DNA of 64,000 nucleotides from CAWJLE01 sp963843645 (GTDB lineage Bacteria > Chloroflexota > Anaerolineae > DAOTYC01): positions 186,001 to 250,000 of the forward strand of contig CAWJLE010000003.1 in NCBI GenBank assembly GCA_963843645.1, in the 5' to 3' direction. How positions within the stretch are numbered: position 1 is the stretch's first letter; the number at the start of each line of letters is the position of its first letter. A program made the position numbers and the translations under genes. Positions 1-8,293 of this stretch are shown in pieces. The notes below the pieces were generated by a model that was not told the origin of the DNA, did not search any database, and saw nothing but the letters and a program-made list of their open reading frames with translations.

Positions 1-46
1 ACTTTGTTGTAGATACCCCATCCAGTTTCATAGTCGTCGACGCCAT
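1..46 (-). CDS. Start of a gene running off the left edge
   Basis: Only about 15 codons lie in the window. The minus strand shows an ATG at 44-46 preceded by a strong ribosome binding site, AAGGAGG at 58-64, with an 11-base gap, and the frame stays open to the edge. The peptide begins MASTTMKLDGV and matches no family I can name. It is the next minus-strand gene after the HAD phosphatase, 144 bases away, and could be the tail of that operon. Confidence 0.4.
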   Translation of the reverse strand, partial: MASTTMKLDGVSTTK

Positions 47-190
47 TGTCTGTATCGCCTCCTTAACCTCTCTCATCTTGCGTTAGCCGATGCATCAGTC
101 CGGCTTGGCTTGTTTCTCACTTGTGTTTCGCCAGACTCCCGAAATTCTCGAAGGCCTTGGAAGTCGCTGAAGGTTGACAATTCCGGCCTG

Positions 191-838
191 TCAGCCGGCG
201 TTCAGCCGCTTCACGATCTCTCCGACGCCCAAAACGTCCGGCAGGTGAAAGTCGACGATGCCGTCTTCCGGAACGTGGTCGCCGACCATGACGGTGAACA
301 TGCCCAGCTCTTTTCCGGGGCGCAAATTACGCACGTTGTCGTCGACGAGCAGGCAGCGACTCGGCTCGACTTCGAGCAGGTCGACGAGCCGCTGGTAGAT
401 TTCGGCATTCGGCTTGCAGACAAAGTCGAACGTGCGCACGTCGACAATGCGCTCGAAATACTGATCGATACCGAGAATCTGAGCTACTTTCTGCGCATGC
501 TCTGTGGAGGCATTCGTGAAGATGACCTTGCGGGCCGAAAGGTTGCGAATCATTTCCACCAGGGCCGGGTTAGGGCTGATGTAATCGGCCAGCGGCAGGT
601 CGTGCACGAACGCCAGGTAATCCTCGGAATCCACGTGATAGTGGAGCTGAAGCCCACGCAGGCTCGTCCCGTAGAGCTTCGCATACTCTGGGCGCAGGCG
701 ATTGACCAGGTCCGCCGGCATGCCCATCCGCTCTTCCATGTAGAGCTGAATGCGCCGGCCGATGGCCTGCATCAGTCCGGCATTCCGCGGATACAAGGTC
801 TCATCGACGTCGAACAGGACAACTTCGACGCGGGTCAT
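191..838 (-). CDS. HAD-superfamily hydrolase, pyrimidine 5'-nucleotidase type
   Basis: A 215-residue cytoplasmic phosphatase of the HAD superfamily. All four HAD motifs are visible: motif I DVDETLYP with the nucleophile and acid aspartates at D10 and D12, motif II IFTNAS near residue 106, the motif III lysine in VCKPNAEIYQ near 143, and motif IV LLVDDN near 165. The DETLYP form and helical cap resemble the yeast SDT1/PHM8-like pyrimidine 5'-nucleotidase subgroup, so a nucleotide or small phosphoester is the likely substrate; this is inferred from family only. Its ATG overlaps the stop codon of the upstream aminotransferase (ATGA overlap at 835-838), which indicates translational coupling within a minus-strand operon. 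Confidence 0.85.
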   Translation of the reverse strand: MTRVEVVLFDVDETLYPRNAGLMQAIGRRIQLYMEERMGMPADLVNRLRPEYAKLYGTSLRGLQLHYHVDSEDYLAFVHDLPLADYISPNPALVEMIRNLSARKVIFTNASTEHAQKVAQILGIDQYFERIVDVRTFDFVCKPNAEIYQRLVDLLEVEPSRCLLVDDNVRNLRPGKELGMFTVMVGDHVPEDGIVDFHLPDVLGVGEIVKRLNAG

Positions 839-1960
839 GCTCCCTCCTTCTGGAGCTCAGACAAAAGGGCGCTGAAGTTGTTCAGGCCGGTGCGCAACAG
901 CTCGGTGTCGCAGGCGAAACCGAGGCGGACGAAATTCTCGCGTTCGAAGCATTCGCCCGGCGCCAGGAGAGTGCTGTGTTTCTCGATTAGCTGCAAGCAG
1001 AGATCGTGTGACGAGACCGGCAGGTCATAGTGAAGGAAGGCGGTGGTTCCGCCGCGCGGAGCGACGTAATCGATCACGGGGTGTTCCGCGACCCAGTCGT
1101 CGACGATTTGGAAGTTACGACGCAGCAAGGTCAGATTGCGCTCCATGAGCTTGTCGAGGTGGCTCAGGGCCAGGAGAGCCAGGTGTTCATCCAGGCGGCC
1201 GCAGCTGATCGTCGTGTAGTCGCGATGGATCAGGCAGTCAGCGATGACTTCGTCCGGCGCGGCGATCCAGCCCAGGCGCAGTCCGGCAAGCGAGAACGGC
1301 TTGGCGAAACTGCCGGTTGCGATGGCGCGGGTGCTCAGGTCGACCGCCGATGGGACGTGCATGTCCTCCTGAATGTAAAGGCCGCGGTAGGCCTCATCGC
1401 AAAGGACGTAAGCTCCGCAGTCCTCGGCCAGGCGGCATATCTGCGACAAGGTCGGCTCTTCGATGACCGCACCAGTAGGGTTGTGCGGGTTGTTGATGAC
1501 GATCAAGCGCGTGCGGGCGTCGATCAAGCCGGACAGTCGATCCAAATCGGGTTGATAGCCGGACTCCGGACGAAGCGGCAGCCGCTTGACGTGGGCTCCG
1601 AACGATTCCGCTACCCGATAAAGCTGTTCGTATGCGGGAAAGACGGAAATCACCGTGTCGCCTGGGGAGACGAGTGAATAGAACAGCCAGGAAATTGGCG
1701 CCGATCGCGCCATTCATGATCAAGATGTTGTCCGGGTCGTGGTGCGCATAGAGACCGGCCAACGCGCGGCGCAGAGCTGGTGTGCCCGGGATGTCCCCAT
1801 AGGTGAGCGGCATATCCATCACGTCGTCGAATGACGCGTCGGTCAGTCGGAGGAGCTCACCCAGGGTCAGAGACTTGACGCAGGTTTCCGCCAGGTTGAA
1901 GCTGACCTGCGTTTCGTATTCGTCCATCCACTGTTCAAGTGCGAAACGTGCGATCTCCAA
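835..1960 (-). CDS. Class I/II PLP aminotransferase (one frameshift)
   Basis: Fold-type I aminotransferase split over two frames. The N-terminal part ends near NGAIGAN and the C-terminal part resumes at FYSLVSPGDTV, so one indel lies at about 1685-1700. Both halves are well conserved: the NNPHNPTG motif, the aspartate of LCDEAYRG, and the PLP lysine in GSFAKPFSLAGLRLGW. The start chosen is TTG at 1958-1960, with AGGAG five bases upstream; a longer ATG-started frame to 2014 has no such site. Substrate is unknown. It sits between a threonine-dehydratase-like enzyme and a HAD phosphatase, suggesting amino-acid metabolism. The single break with intact flanks argues for sequencing error rather than decay, but a real mutation cannot be excluded. 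Confidence 0.8.
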
Positions 1961-2080
1961 TTCTGCTCCTCTCACCTTTTCAAAGGGCGGCCCGGCGCGG
2001 GTATGGAACTGCAAATGGGTGAACGGGGGCGACTATTCTCGGTGGTCAGCGCGCCGCCACATTATAGTCCAATGCGGGCG

Positions 2081-3061
2081 TCAGGCAAGAACGTCGTGGT
2101 CATTTTCGGACAGGACGGAGCGCAAAACGGAGCCGTCGATGTTGTGACCACTGAGCACGACGACGACTTTCTGCCCGGGCAGGCGAAGCTGACCGGAGAG
2201 GAGCGGTGCAATGGCAGCTGCGCCCGACCCCTCGACCACTTCCTGCGAAAACTCCAACAAGGCGCGCACTGAATGGCGAATGTCGGATTCGCTTACGACC
2301 AGGACGTCGTCGATCAGATCGCGGGCGATCTCGAAGGGGACGCGGCCGTACCCACCCGCCAATCCGTCAGCGATCGTGGCTGATGCTTCGTATTCCTCGT
2401 ATGGGTAGCCGTCCCGAAACGAGAGATAGGCGGCGGGCGAGGCGTCGGGCTGCACGCCGACCACCTTGACGCGTGGATTCAGGGTTTTCGCTGCAACCGC
2501 GATGCCGGCGCTCAAACCGCCGCCGCCGATGGGCACCACGATTACGTCGACGTCGGGCAGGTCCTCCATAATCTCGACACCGATGGTTCCCTGGCCGGCG
2601 ATCACCATCGGATCGTCGTAGGCCGGCACGTACGGCATGCCATGATCCTGCTGAAAGGCGTCCGCTGCGTGGTGAGCGCTCTCGTACGAGTCGCCCGCAA
2701 ACCGGATGTCGGCGCCCAGGCCGACGAGCTTATCGATTTTTGCCTTTGGTGCATTGTGGGGAAGAAAGATGGTAGCCGGAATGCCGCCGTAAACGCGAGC
2801 GGCGTAGGCCACGCCCAGCCCGTGATTGCCCATCGAGGCGGTGACCACACCTTTGCTACGTTCCTCCGGGGGCAAGGTCGCGATTCGATTGAGCGCACCC
2901 CGTACTTTGAAGGAGCCCGTATGTTGGTGGCTCTCCAGCTTGAGGTACAGCTCACAGCCACAGCGCTTTCCCAGGACGTGATCGTGTTGCAGGGGCGTGT
3001 GGTAGAACCAGCTGCCCACACGGTGACGGGCCGATAAAATGTCTCTTATGGTCAACATCAA
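2081..3061 (-). CDS. Threonine/serine dehydratase-like PLP enzyme
   Basis: A 326-residue fold-type II PLP enzyme of the threonine ammonia-lyase group. SFKVRGA carries the Schiff-base lysine (K52), TASMGNHG is the substrate loop, and the phosphate-binding glycine loop PIGGGGLSAG lies near residue 177. There is no C-terminal ACT regulatory domain, so it resembles the short catabolic or ectoine-utilisation (EutB-like) dehydratases rather than biosynthetic IlvA. Expected reaction: deamination of threonine, serine or a related beta-hydroxy amino acid to a 2-oxo acid. The reading frame starts TTG-ATG at 3056-3061; GGAGGA at 3073-3078 overlaps the end of the upstream gene, only 6 bases away, so the two genes are co-transcribed. 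Confidence 0.8.
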   Translation of the reverse strand: MMLTIRDILSARHRVGSWFYHTPLQHDHVLGKRCGCELYLKLESHQHTGSFKVRGALNRIATLPPEERSKGVVTASMGNHGLGVAYAARVYGGIPATIFLPHNAPKAKIDKLVGLGADIRFAGDSYESAHHAADAFQQDHGMPYVPAYDDPMVIAGQGTIGVEIMEDLPDVDVIVVPIGGGGLSAGIAVAAKTLNPRVKVVGVQPDASPAAYLSFRDGYPYEEYEASATIADGLAGGYGRVPFEIARDLIDDVLVVSESDIRHSVRALLEFSQEVVEGSGAAAIAPLLSGQLRLPGQKVVVVLSGHNIDGSVLRSVLSENDHDVLA

Positions 3062-3067
3062 ATAGCT

Positions 3068-4609
3068 CTATTCCTCCGAGACCAGTTCACCGAAAAGCGC
3101 TTTGTTGCTCAGGAATTTGCCGGTTGCCGCTCGCACCCTGTCCACCCAGTCGTCGGCCGCGCCAGTGGCGTAGAAGGTCTGTCTCAGGAAGTCCGCCAAT
3201 TCGGGGTTCTCCAGGATGTAACCGAAACGCTGGTAGAGGTAACTCACTGCCTGGCTGGCGATGATCTCGCCGACGATCTCGTCCTGCAGATGAATCGGCC
3301 GCAGAATGAGATCGGGCAGCGCGGCCCAACCGGACCAGGGCGTGTTGGGCAAATACAGAAAGGCTTCGTAGACTCTGCCCCAGGCAGCGTCCAAATCCGC
3401 GTCCGGATCTTCGTAGGTGTTGAACTCAAATACGCTGAGCGCCATCAGGCTGCGAAGCCGCAGCACGAGCAGCTCAAGCGAGATCTGCGCCATGCGCTGC
3501 ACCTTGGCCTCGGGCAGCAACCGTCGCTTCCGGAGCCACACGGGCTCCGCGGCCAGCCGGGCCAGGAAGGAGCCGGCGCCTTCGCGGAATGCCGGAGCGT
3601 CCTGACGAAGCAAGAAAGAGCTCTGGCGGGTGAATCCGGCCAACAACGCCTGCCCGAAAGCCCGAGCGGTTTCGATGTACGCCTCCCAGCCTTGCTGCTT
3701 CGAACGGACCAGCCGGATGTCGTCCGGAACGTGGATAGGCCAGCACAAAGCCATGAAGGGCAATTCATCGGTCACCAGCGGCTGAAGGTTCAATGAATCC
3801 CACGACAGCCCAAGGTCTCCGATCAAGGCGATGACGTCGTCTTCGCCGCCCTCGAACAGCGCCTGCCCTTCAGACGAGGCCAGTCGAGCGTGTGTGAGGT
3901 GCGGCATATCCCACTGGGTCAGGCAATCCAGGCGCAGCTGATGCTGCATTCGATTGACGAAGGAGCGGTAGGGGAGCGCTGTGGCCTCTTCCAGGTCCAC
4001 GTATCGCTCCAGGACCGAGTCCCGCGACAGCCCCTGCGGTGCGAGGGCCAGGTCGATGTAGTTGGCGTAACCCTGTTTGCGCGCCCATGCATTGCGACGG
4101 CGCACCAATTCCAGGAAGCGACCGCGCAGAGGGGCTGCCTGAGCGGGCAAGGATTGCCAGGCCTGCTGGCGGATCTGACGGTTGGGGTGTGTGTGCAAGA
4201 CCGAGATGAACTCGCCCCAGGGGGTCGAGGCCTCGCCGATCTGAGGTCGAGAACGCAGGAGATCCGCGCGGAGCTCATTTTGGAGCTCGTACACGTTTGT
4301 CTGGGCGCCAGCGCTGGCCAGTATCAGCTCGCGGCCGAGCAGCACCATGCGGCGCTGGATGGGATTGGCCGGGCTGAGCGCGCCGACCCAACGCATCACG
4401 GTTATCCAGACTTCGGGGTCGAGAAGCAGCCTGGCTCGCTCCTGGTCGAGCGAATTCAGATCGGAGGCTTTGTCTGAGAAGAGCGCCCACTCCTGCATCT
4501 TGTAGGCCGTGCTGACGGCTTCCAGGCGCTGTTCAGTGTTATCGATGAAGGCCGTCAATTCTTGTTGGCCTGGCACTTCCTTCGCCGGTCCACTAGCCTG
4601 TCTCGCCAT
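3068..4609 (-). CDS. M3/M2-type peptidase homologue lacking the zinc motif
   Basis: A 513-residue, mostly helical soluble protein. Its C-terminal third carries the oligopeptidase M3/M2-like signature: a region like EIIASQAVSYLYQRFGY, then a leucine-rich segment and the closing RAATGKFLS motif, typical of the end of those metallopeptidases. The expected catalytic HExxH helix aligns with REGAGSF near residue 340, so both zinc-ligand histidines are absent (R and G in their places), and I see no other HExxH in the chain. The likely role is therefore non-catalytic, such as binding or scaffolding, or a divergent function. No signal peptide is seen. It starts at ATG 4607-4609 with GAGGGAAG upstream and heads the minus-strand operon. 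Family assignment is by motif recall only. Confidence 0.6.
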   Translation of the reverse strand: MARQASGPAKEVPGQQELTAFIDNTEQRLEAVSTAYKMQEWALFSDKASDLNSLDQERARLLLDPEVWITVMRWVGALSPANPIQRRMVLLGRELILASAGAQTNVYELQNELRADLLRSRPQIGEASTPWGEFISVLHTHPNRQIRQQAWQSLPAQAAPLRGRFLELVRRRNAWARKQGYANYIDLALAPQGLSRDSVLERYVDLEEATALPYRSFVNRMQHQLRLDCLTQWDMPHLTHARLASSEGQALFEGGEDDVIALIGDLGLSWDSLNLQPLVTDELPFMALCWPIHVPDDIRLVRSKQQGWEAYIETARAFGQALLAGFTRQSSFLLRQDAPAFREGAGSFLARLAAEPVWLRKRRLLPEAKVQRMAQISLELLVLRLRSLMALSVFEFNTYEDPDADLDAAWGRVYEAFLYLPNTPWSGWAALPDLILRPIHLQDEIVGEIIASQAVSYLYQRFGYILENPELADFLRQTFYATGAADDWVDRVRAATGKFLSNKALFGELVSEE

Positions 4610-4837
4610 GCCGTCTTCCCTCAGGGTGTAGTAATGGGTGCTGTGCCCACTGCGAGTAGGTCACGATCGGGTAAGCTCGATTACTTTGCAGTGATTTTAC
4701 ATCAAACCATACCAAAAAGCAATTTTGCGCCATAATGCACAAGCGATAATACGGATGCGCAAGGCAGTGATACATGGACACAATTGGAGTACTGGTCATA
4801 CTAAACGCCCAACAATAGATGCGAGAGGTGATTCACA

Positions 4838-4978
4838 TTAAGCGAGGTGGGCCTCGGGGCGCAACGCAGGTAACTCGGCCGCGGTGGACTTGAGAATCTG
4901 TGCCGAGCGGCGCAGACCATCGATTTCGTCAGGGCCCACCTCCAATTGCAGCACCCGCTCCACGCCGCGCGGCCCTTC
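4838..4978 (-). pseudogene. C-terminal remnant of a malate/lactate dehydrogenase-like gene
   Basis: About 46 codons ending in a stop at 4838-4840. The peptide GVERVLQLEVGPDEIDGL followed by RRSAQILKST looks like the last two elements of LDH/MDH-family enzymes (the GVE-x-VLE-x-x-L strand, then a helix with SAQ). Upstream of it the frame has no start codon or ribosome binding site and no other part of the enzyme is visible. It is therefore a fragment, not a gene. Assignment is by recollection of the family and is short enough to be a chance likeness. Confidence 0.4.
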
Positions 4979-5022
4979 CCGAAATTTTGTGCAAACTGGA
5001 TGATATCGGCCTTCGTTTTCTA

Positions 5023-5088
5023 TTGACAGCCGCCCGGCTTCTATGATAGAATCTTAACATATTGTGGTACGAAGATTGTGGTACGAAG
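5023..5088 (+). promoter_or_regulatory. Sigma70-type promoter with a tandem 14-bp operator-like repeat
   Basis: TTGACA at 5023-5028, an 18-base spacer and TAGAAT at 5047-5052 form a strong housekeeping promoter. A direct repeat of ATTGTGGTACGAAG follows at 5061-5074 and 5075-5088, that is, from about +1 to +29. Placement over the start site suggests a repressor site for the ABC operon beginning at 5293. The repeat has a partly symmetric GTGGTAC core. Which regulator binds is unknown. Confidence 0.55.
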
Positions 5089-5292
5089 TTCTGGACATGG
5101 TGCAGTTCCACATCAACAGCGTGTTGAAACCTGTCAGGATTCTCCTGGTGTAGCAGGCTGGCGGGTTGACCTATCGTCCACGGAGATTCCTCAAAGCGCT
5201 TGGAGATAGGCGAGGAGGTGATGCGCTGGGATACTGACCGGTCGGGCCGTGGGTTGTAGCAGATTACATGTGGATTACAAGGAGGTAACGAC

Positions 5293-6294
5293 ATGTCTCG
5301 CTGGAATCGAGTGTGGCAGGTGGCGCTCCTGGTGACCGTAGCCGTGATGCTCTTGACCCCTGTCGTCCAGGCCGCCCAACCCCAGAAGTACACTTTCGCG
5401 TTTATTGCCGGAGTAAACGATCCGTTCTACATCACAATGGAGCGCGGCGCCAAGCAGGCTGCTGACCTGATGGGCGTCAACCTTGTGACCCAAATCCCGG
5501 AGACCTGGAACGCGACAGTTCAGACCCCGATTGTTGACGCGGTAACCGCCCGCAAGGATATTGACTTCATGTTCATCGCTCCCGTCGACACGCAGGCGAT
5601 GGTTCAGCCACTCAAGCGCGTCGTCGACGCCGGAATCCCGCTCCTGACCGTGGATACGTTCATCGGCACCGGGGAGTACGGCAACCCTAACGACCCGGCA
5701 GGGTTCCCTCTTTCGTACATCGGCTCGGACAACGTAGAGGGCGGGCGTATTGCGGCTGAAGCGCTCGGCAAGGCGCTGGGCGGCAAGGGCAAAGTGTACG
5801 TACAGAACGTGAAGCCGGGCATCAGCACGACGGATCAGCGTCAGCAGGGCTTCACCGAGGGCATCAAAGAATTCCCCGGCATGACGCTCGTCGGCGTCGA
5901 TTTCAACGATGATGACGCTTCCAAGGGCCAGGCGCAGACGTCCGCAGTGCTCCAGCGCGAGCCTGACCTGGCCGGCATCTTCGGCACGAACGTCTTTAGC
6001 GCACAGGCGGCGGCCAACGCCGTGAAGAACGCCGGACTGAGTGGCAAGGTGAAGGTGGTGGCCTTCGACGCGACTTCGTTTGCCATCGAGATGTTGAAGA
6101 ACGGGACGGTCGACCTGGTCATCGCCCAGAAGCCGGCCGAAATGGGCTTCATGGCTGTGGAGATGGGCATGGCTTACCTGTCGGGATACACCGACATCCC
6201 GAAGAGGATCGCGACCGGTTATGCCGTGATCGACAAGAGCAACATGGACGACCCCAACATCTCCAAGTGGTTCTACACCGGTTCTTCCGAGTAA
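5293..6294 (+). CDS. Sugar ABC transporter substrate-binding protein (ribose/RbsB type)
   Basis: A 333-residue exported binding protein of the periplasmic-binding-protein-like I class that serves carbohydrate-uptake family 2 transporters. The N-terminus is a signal peptide (basic MSRWNR, hydrophobic core, cleavage likely after VVQA) without a lipobox cysteine. The mature part begins KYTFAFIAGVNDPFY and contains the usual hinge pattern, with FIAPVDTQAM, IGSDNVEGGRIAAE and VVAFDATSFAIEML. The ligand is probably a monosaccharide or polyol; the sequence does not say which. It is first in a three-gene operon with a permease and an ATPase, with ribosome binding site AAGGAGGT. A hairpin directly after the stop may keep its transcript more abundant than the downstream genes. 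Confidence 0.88.
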   Translation: MSRWNRVWQVALLVTVAVMLLTPVVQAAQPQKYTFAFIAGVNDPFYITMERGAKQAADLMGVNLVTQIPETWNATVQTPIVDAVTARKDIDFMFIAPVDTQAMVQPLKRVVDAGIPLLTVDTFIGTGEYGNPNDPAGFPLSYIGSDNVEGGRIAAEALGKALGGKGKVYVQNVKPGISTTDQRQQGFTEGIKEFPGMTLVGVDFNDDDASKGQAQTSAVLQREPDLAGIFGTNVFSAQAAANAVKNAGLSGKVKVVAFDATSFAIEMLKNGTVDLVIAQKPAEMGFMAVEMGMAYLSGYTDIPKRIATGYAVIDKSNMDDPNISKWFYTGSSE

Positions 6295-6310
6295 TATTCC
6301 AACGATTCTG

Positions 6311-6342
6311 CCGGTGGGGCGGAGAAGCTTCCGTCCCACCGG
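6311..6342 (+). terminator. Intercistronic hairpin after the binding-protein gene
   Basis: CCGGTGGGGCGGA at 6311-6323 pairs with TCCGTCCCACCGG at 6330-6342 (13 pairs, one G-U), with a 6-base loop. No T-run follows, so it is more likely an RNA-stabilising or attenuating hairpin than a full terminator. It lies between the binding-protein and permease genes. Confidence 0.6.
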
Positions 6343-6370
6343 AACTCGTCTAGGGTGAAAGAGAGGCGAA

Positions 6371-7459
6371 ATGGCTTCCCAGACCGATTTTCAGACGGCC
6401 ACCTCCGAAGTCGCAACCGCCGAAAATGCAGTGTTACGCGTGGCCAGCAGAGTGTGGGCGTGGCTGTTCTTATTGCTCCTGATTGCCTTCTTTTCGATTC
6501 TCGCGCAAGGTTTCTTCACCACGCGGACCTTCCAGAACATCCTCGTCAACGCCAGCGAGACCCTGATTGTTGCCCTGGGCCAGACTTTCGTGATCATCGC
6601 CGGCGGGATTGACCTGTCCGTCGGCTACATCATGGGACTGGTCACCGTTGTGGCCGCCGTGGTGATGCGGGCACTGAACATCGCCGGCGTACCACCTGGC
6701 CTCATTCTCCTCGCCGGGATAGTGTCCGGCCTGCTTATCGGAATGATTCCCGGCGTCATCAATGGCCTGGTCATTGCCAAGCTTAAGGCGCCGCCTTTCA
6801 TTGCCACGCTGGGCATGTACGGCGTGGCGAAGTGCGTTGCGTTCCTGCTTTCGGAAGGCCAGACGGTGGGTCGACAGCCGGACCTGTTGGGACAGCTCGG
6901 CAACAACTACCTGATCTATCTCGCACCGGGCAAGCCCGCGTCCTTCTTCTACCCGCCGCCGGGTGCCGACCTAAGGCTTACAACCGGGTTGCTGACGATT
7001 CCGTTGCTGATCATGGTCCTGACTGCCATCGTCTGCCACTTCGTCCTGTCACGCACGCGCTTCGGTCAGCACACCTACGCCGTCGGCGGCAGCAAGGATG
7101 CGTCGGCGCGAGCCGGCATCAATGTCGATTTTCACACGATCAAGCTCTACGTGGTGTGCGCCTTGCTGGCGACGATAGGCGGCCTGGTGTGGACGGCCCG
7201 GTTCAACAGCGGCTCGCCTATTGCCGGGGATGCGCTCATGCTCAACACCGTTGCGGCAGTGGTCATCGGCGGCGCGAGCCTGTTCGGCGGTGAGGGCACG
7301 GTCCTGGGGACCGTAGTGGGATCGTTCATCATGGCCGTTTTGTACACGGGCCTGGTCATGCTGAACGTGCCGCCTTTCTGGCAGTATGGAGCTGTGGGGC
7401 TCATCATCGTCATCGCCGTTTTGGTCGATCAGGCTCGCACCGGCATCGTGCGGCGGTAA
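6371..7459 (+). CDS. Sugar ABC transporter permease (RbsC type)
   Basis: A 362-residue polytopic inner-membrane protein of the BPD_transp_2 family, with about eight to ten hydrophobic helices. It shows the family signature around IIAGGIDLSVGYIMG in the first third and the motifs AVGGSKDASARAGINV and VVIGGASLFGGEGTV in the second half, which contact the ATPase in this family. It has a normal length and no break, unlike the paralogous permease at 14.0 kb. The start ATG at 6371 is preceded by AAAGAGAGGCGAA. It forms the channel of the transporter encoded with the binding protein at 5293 and the ATPase at 7483. Confidence 0.9.
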   Translation: MASQTDFQTATSEVATAENAVLRVASRVWAWLFLLLLIAFFSILAQGFFTTRTFQNILVNASETLIVALGQTFVIIAGGIDLSVGYIMGLVTVVAAVVMRALNIAGVPPGLILLAGIVSGLLIGMIPGVINGLVIAKLKAPPFIATLGMYGVAKCVAFLLSEGQTVGRQPDLLGQLGNNYLIYLAPGKPASFFYPPPGADLRLTTGLLTIPLLIMVLTAIVCHFVLSRTRFGQHTYAVGGSKDASARAGINVDFHTIKLYVVCALLATIGGLVWTARFNSGSPIAGDALMLNTVAAVVIGGASLFGGEGTVLGTVVGSFIMAVLYTGLVMLNVPPFWQYGAVGLIIVIAVLVDQARTGIVRR

Positions 7460-7482
7460 GGGGAAGGCTCCGGAGAGAGGTT

Positions 7483-8265
7483 ATGGAACCCATTCTGGCA
7501 GTGGAAAACCTTCTGAAGCGCTTCGGCGGTTTGACCGCCGTGAATCGTGTCAGCCTGGAGGTCTATCCAGGCGAAGTCGTGGGCCTGCTGGGCGACAACG
7601 GTGCGGGCAAATCGACCTTGATCAAGATGATCTCTGGTGTGTATCGGCCGGACGAGGGGCGTATTTTCTTCCAGGGCGTGGAACGGCACCTTGAGTCGCC
7701 GATGGACGCGCGCGCTATGGGAGTCGAGACGATCTATCAGGATCTCGCGTTGGCCGAGAACCTGGACGTCGGGTCCAATATCTTCCTGGGACGCGAGCCG
7801 ACCGTGCCGGCTTTCGGAGGATTGGTGCACGTGCTGGATCGTCATTATATGCTTCAGGAATCGAAGAAGGTGCTGACCCAGCTCGACATTCGCATTCCCA
7901 CGCTGGAGATCGGCATCCGCAACCTGTCGGGCGGACAGCGGCAGGCAGTTGCCATCGCTCGCGCGATCTACTGGGATGCGAAGCTGATGATCATGGACGA
8001 GCCGACCGCGGCCCTGGGCGTTGCCGAACAGCGCAAGGTGCTGAATCTGGTGCGCGTGCTACGCGATCAGGGCGTACCGGTGATTTTGATCAGCCACAAC
8101 ATGCAGGACGTGTTTGCTGTGGCGGACCGCATGGTCGTCATGCGGCGGGGCATCAAGGCCGGCGAGCGCTTGAGCAAAGACACGACGGTCGACGAGATCG
8201 TGAGTCTCATGGTCGGCGCCGACGCCGTGGAAAACGGTTCGGCCTCGCGGGCGATGAGTGTGTAG
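7483..8265 (+). CDS. Sugar ABC transporter ATPase, single-domain
   Basis: A 260-residue ABC ATPase with one nucleotide-binding domain: Walker A GDNGAGKST at 37-45, signature LSGGQRQAVAIARA starting near 149, Walker B LMIMDEP near 168-174, and the switch histidine in LISHNMQD. Most ribose-type systems use a fused two-domain ATPase (as the second system here does, at 12475); a single-domain partner is the fructose-type FrcA arrangement and implies a homodimer. ATG at 7483 follows GGAGAGAGG. It is the last gene of the operon, which ends convergently against the parvulin gene with about 28 bases between. Confidence 0.9.
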   Translation: MEPILAVENLLKRFGGLTAVNRVSLEVYPGEVVGLLGDNGAGKSTLIKMISGVYRPDEGRIFFQGVERHLESPMDARAMGVETIYQDLALAENLDVGSNIFLGREPTVPAFGGLVHVLDRHYMLQESKKVLTQLDIRIPTLEIGIRNLSGGQRQAVAIARAIYWDAKLMIMDEPTAALGVAEQRKVLNLVRVLRDQGVPVILISHNMQDVFAVADRMVVMRRGIKAGERLSKDTTVDEIVSLMVGADAVENGSASRAMSV

Positions 8266-8293
8266 AGCGGGCGCAGGGCTTCGTCCGGTCGGC

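Larger units (their letters stand above)
4610..5292. other. Intergenic region with a gene remnant and the promoter of the first ABC operon
   Basis: 683 bases without an intact gene between two divergent operons. 4610-4837 holds the leader of the minus-strand peptidase-like operon, with no convincing promoter boxes. 4838-4978 carries a dehydrogenase tail on the minus strand. From 5023 the promoter, tandem repeat and 230-base leader of the plus-strand ABC operon follow, ending in the strong binding site AAGGAGGT six bases before the ATG at 5293. Confidence 0.7.

Noticed and set aside
110..1677. Long plus-strand open frames opposite the HAD and aminotransferase genes
   Set aside because: The minus-strand genes show complete catalytic motifs; the plus frames are Asp/Val/Arg-rich shadows.
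5275..6339. A 354-codon open frame antisense to the binding protein at 5293
   Set aside because: It is a shadow of a GC-rich gene: no ribosome binding site, low-complexity His/Arg/Val-rich product, and the plus-strand gene has a clear family, signal peptide and binding site.
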